Below, one piece after another: positions 11,834 to 13,000 of a stretch of DNA of 13,000 bases. Under the pieces are notes generated by a model. It did no database searches and had not been told where the DNA came from. It worked only from the letters and a program-made list of their open reading frames with translations. This DNA comes from JAEUIZ01 sp046155605. Lineage in GTDB: Bacteria > Planctomycetota > Phycisphaerae > Phycisphaerales > UBA1924. The stretch spans positions 1-13,000 of the forward strand of contig JBJXFQ010000097.1 in assembly GCA_046155605.1 (NCBI GenBank). The letters are read 5' to 3'. The position numbers were made by a program, and so were the translations under genes. Position 1 is the stretch's first letter. The number at the start of each line of letters is the position of its first letter.

Positions 11834-12877
11834 GTGAATCCCCTCCTCCGCATCCTCGACGCCAACGCCAACCGCGCCCGCGAGGCCCTCCGCGTCCTCG
11901 AAGACTGCGCCCGCTTCGCCCTCGACCACGAGCCGCTCGCCCGCCGCGCCAAAGAACTCCGCCACGACCTCACCGCCGCCCTCGCCCCCTTCCCGCGCCT
12001 CGACCTCCTCGCCGCACGCGACACCAACGCCGACGTCGGCACCTCCATCTCCACCCCCGGCGAACTCGCCCGCGCCGGCCTCCCAGCCATCGCCGCCGCC
12101 GCCGCCTCGCGCCTCACCGAGGCCCTCCGCTCCATCGAGGAATCCGCCAAAGCGCTCGGCACCAGCGCCCCAGTCTTCGAATCACTCCGCTACCGCGCCT
12201 ACTCCCTCGACCGCGACCTCGGCCTCGCCCTCGCCTCGCGCGCCGCGCCCCAGTGGCGACTCTGCGTCCTCCTCACCCAATCCCTCTGCACCCACCACCA
12301 CTGGCTCGACACCGCCTCCCTCGCCATCCGCGGCGGTGCCGATTGCCTCCAACTCCGCGAAAAATCCCTCGACGACGCCGACCTCCTCGACCGCGCGCGC
12401 CGCCTCGTCGATCTCGCTCGCGCCGCGCCACATCCCGTTTCCGTCATCATCAACGACCGTCCCGACATCGCCCTCCTCGCCCGCGCCGACGGCGTCCACC
12501 TCGGCCAGACCGACCTCCCCATCGCCGACGCCCGCAGCCTCGTCGGCGCTCGCCTCCTCATCGGCGCCTCCACCACCAACCTCGACCAGGCCCGCGACGC
12601 ACTCCGCCAAGGTGCCGACTACCTCGGCCTCGGTCCTATGTTCCACACCACGACCAAACATAAGAATCACATCAGCGGCCCGGCCTACCTCCGCGACGCC
12701 CTCGCCGACCCAGCCCTCGCCGCCATCCCTCACCTCGCCATCGGCGGCATCTCCGCCGTCAACGCCCACCTCCTCACCAACTGCCGCGGCATCGCCGTCT
12801 CCTCCGCCATCTGCTCGGCCCCCGACCCCGCCGCCGCCGCCCGCGCGCTCCTCACAGCCCTCTCGCCCGCGCCCTAG
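11834..12877 (+). CDS. thiE: Two-domain thiamine-phosphate synthase (ThiE with N-terminal ThiD2-like domain)
   Basis: ThiE joins HMP pyrophosphate and the thiazole phosphate to give thiamine phosphate in the cytoplasm. The C-terminal part (about 140-347) has the family motifs: LCVLLTQ, LQLREKS (Gln173, Arg175, Lys177), INDRPDIALLARADGVHLGQ (Asn207, Asp208), IGASTTN, GADYLGLGPMF.TTTK, AIGGIS and VSSAI. The N-terminal 125 residues begin LRILDANANRAREALRVLED and include LRHDL. This resembles the ThiD2-type domain that precedes ThiE in Planctomycetota and some Aquificae; its catalytic role is less settled. The GTG at 11834 is chosen because this conserved domain begins at its second residue. An in-frame ATG at 11729 would add 35 residues encoded across a palindromic repeat, which is unlikely. 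There is no Shine-Dalgarno site. I find no TPP riboswitch (no CTGAGA core) upstream, so control by thiamine is not evident. Confidence 0.93.
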   Translation: MNPLLRILDANANRAREALRVLEDCARFALDHEPLARRAKELRHDLTAALAPFPRLDLLAARDTNADVGTSISTPGELARAGLPAIAAAAASRLTEALRSIEESAKALGTSAPVFESLRYRAYSLDRDLGLALASRAAPQWRLCVLLTQSLCTHHHWLDTASLAIRGGADCLQLREKSLDDADLLDRARRLVDLARAAPHPVSVIINDRPDIALLARADGVHLGQTDLPIADARSLVGARLLIGASTTNLDQARDALRQGADYLGLGPMFHTTTKHKNHISGPAYLRDALADPALAAIPHLAIGGISAVNAHLLTNCRGIAVSSAICSAPDPAAAARALLTALSPAP

Positions 12878-13000
12878 GTTCTGTCTGACGGATCATCTGT
12901 TCGGCGCTTGTACGGCGCGGGCGGGGATGAAGCGGGAAGAGTGGAACGGCGGGGCCTCGGGGTCCGATGGAGTGATCGTCGCGGAGCGACGATGGAGGCC
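12878..13000. other. G-rich intergenic tail with a hairpin
   Basis: I see no gene that can be supported here. The stretch is strongly G-rich on the plus strand (49 G against 22 C in 12901-13000), the reverse of thiE just before it. A perfect hairpin, ATCGTCGC (12975-12982), loop GGA, GCGACGAT (12986-12993), lies near the edge. Read on the minus strand its loop is TCC, as in the family B repeats. One minus-strand frame is open from the window edge for about 35 codons, so the 3' end of a neighbouring gene cannot be ruled out. Confidence 0.45.

Noticed and set aside
1..13000. tRNA, rRNA, transposase or integrase genes and attachment sites
   Set aside because: I scanned for T-loop-like GGTTCGA-type sequences, rRNA-like stretches and recombinase motifs and saw none. 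A tRNAscan-SE run and a mobile-element search would settle it.

Overview
The window is a stretch of very GC-rich bacterial chromosome (about 70% GC by eye) that looks like a member of the Planctomycetota, most likely class Phycisphaerae. The clearest taxonomic clue is the secreted protein at 2668-3561. It ends in two copies of a cysteine-containing NCD...LNVNDF[VI]CF dockerin-like unit, a C-terminal module I know from Phycisphaerae exported proteins. Nothing in the window points to a plasmid, prophage, IS element, CRISPR array or defence island. Housekeeping genes are mixed with exported proteins of unknown role.

Layout: (a) 1-1446, plus strand: the 3' part of a proline-rich unknown gene, then an exported, probably membrane-anchored unknown protein. 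(b) 1447-1577: two tandem palindromic repeats in a convergent gap. (c) 1578-5009, minus strand: a short one-domain asparaginase-like protein, ribosomal protein bL21 (rplU) with a plausible promoter, a good rho-independent terminator, the dockerin-type secreted protein behind a long, possibly structured leader, and carA. (d) 5025-7328, plus strand: priA, whose start codon lies 15 bp from the divergent carA start. (e) 7329-7470: a convergent gap filled with three hairpins. (f) 7471-8172, minus strand: a pirin family protein. (g) 8244-10666, plus strand: an exported transglutaminase-like protein translationally coupled to an NAD(P)H-hydrate dehydratase (nnrD). (h) 10667-10836: a convergent gap with another hairpin repeat. 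(i) 10837-11634, minus strand: a lipoprotein built of DUF4097-type beta-strand repeats. (j) 11834-12877, plus strand: a two-domain thiamine-phosphate synthase (thiE). (k) 12878-13000: a G-rich tail with a hairpin and no gene I can support.

The functional themes are separate: translation (rplU), pyrimidine/arginine supply (carA), replication restart (priA), nucleotide-cofactor repair (nnrD), thiamine synthesis (thiE) and four exported proteins. The only coupling visible in sequence is the 4-bp overlap between the transglutaminase-like gene and nnrD. I see no complete new multi-gene system. The most unusual material is intergenic: families of short palindromes whose flanks and loops are conserved while their stem arms change together. 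There is also a strand-composition anomaly. The plus strand is C-rich whichever way genes point, except at the dockerin gene and the last ~120 bases, where it turns G-rich.
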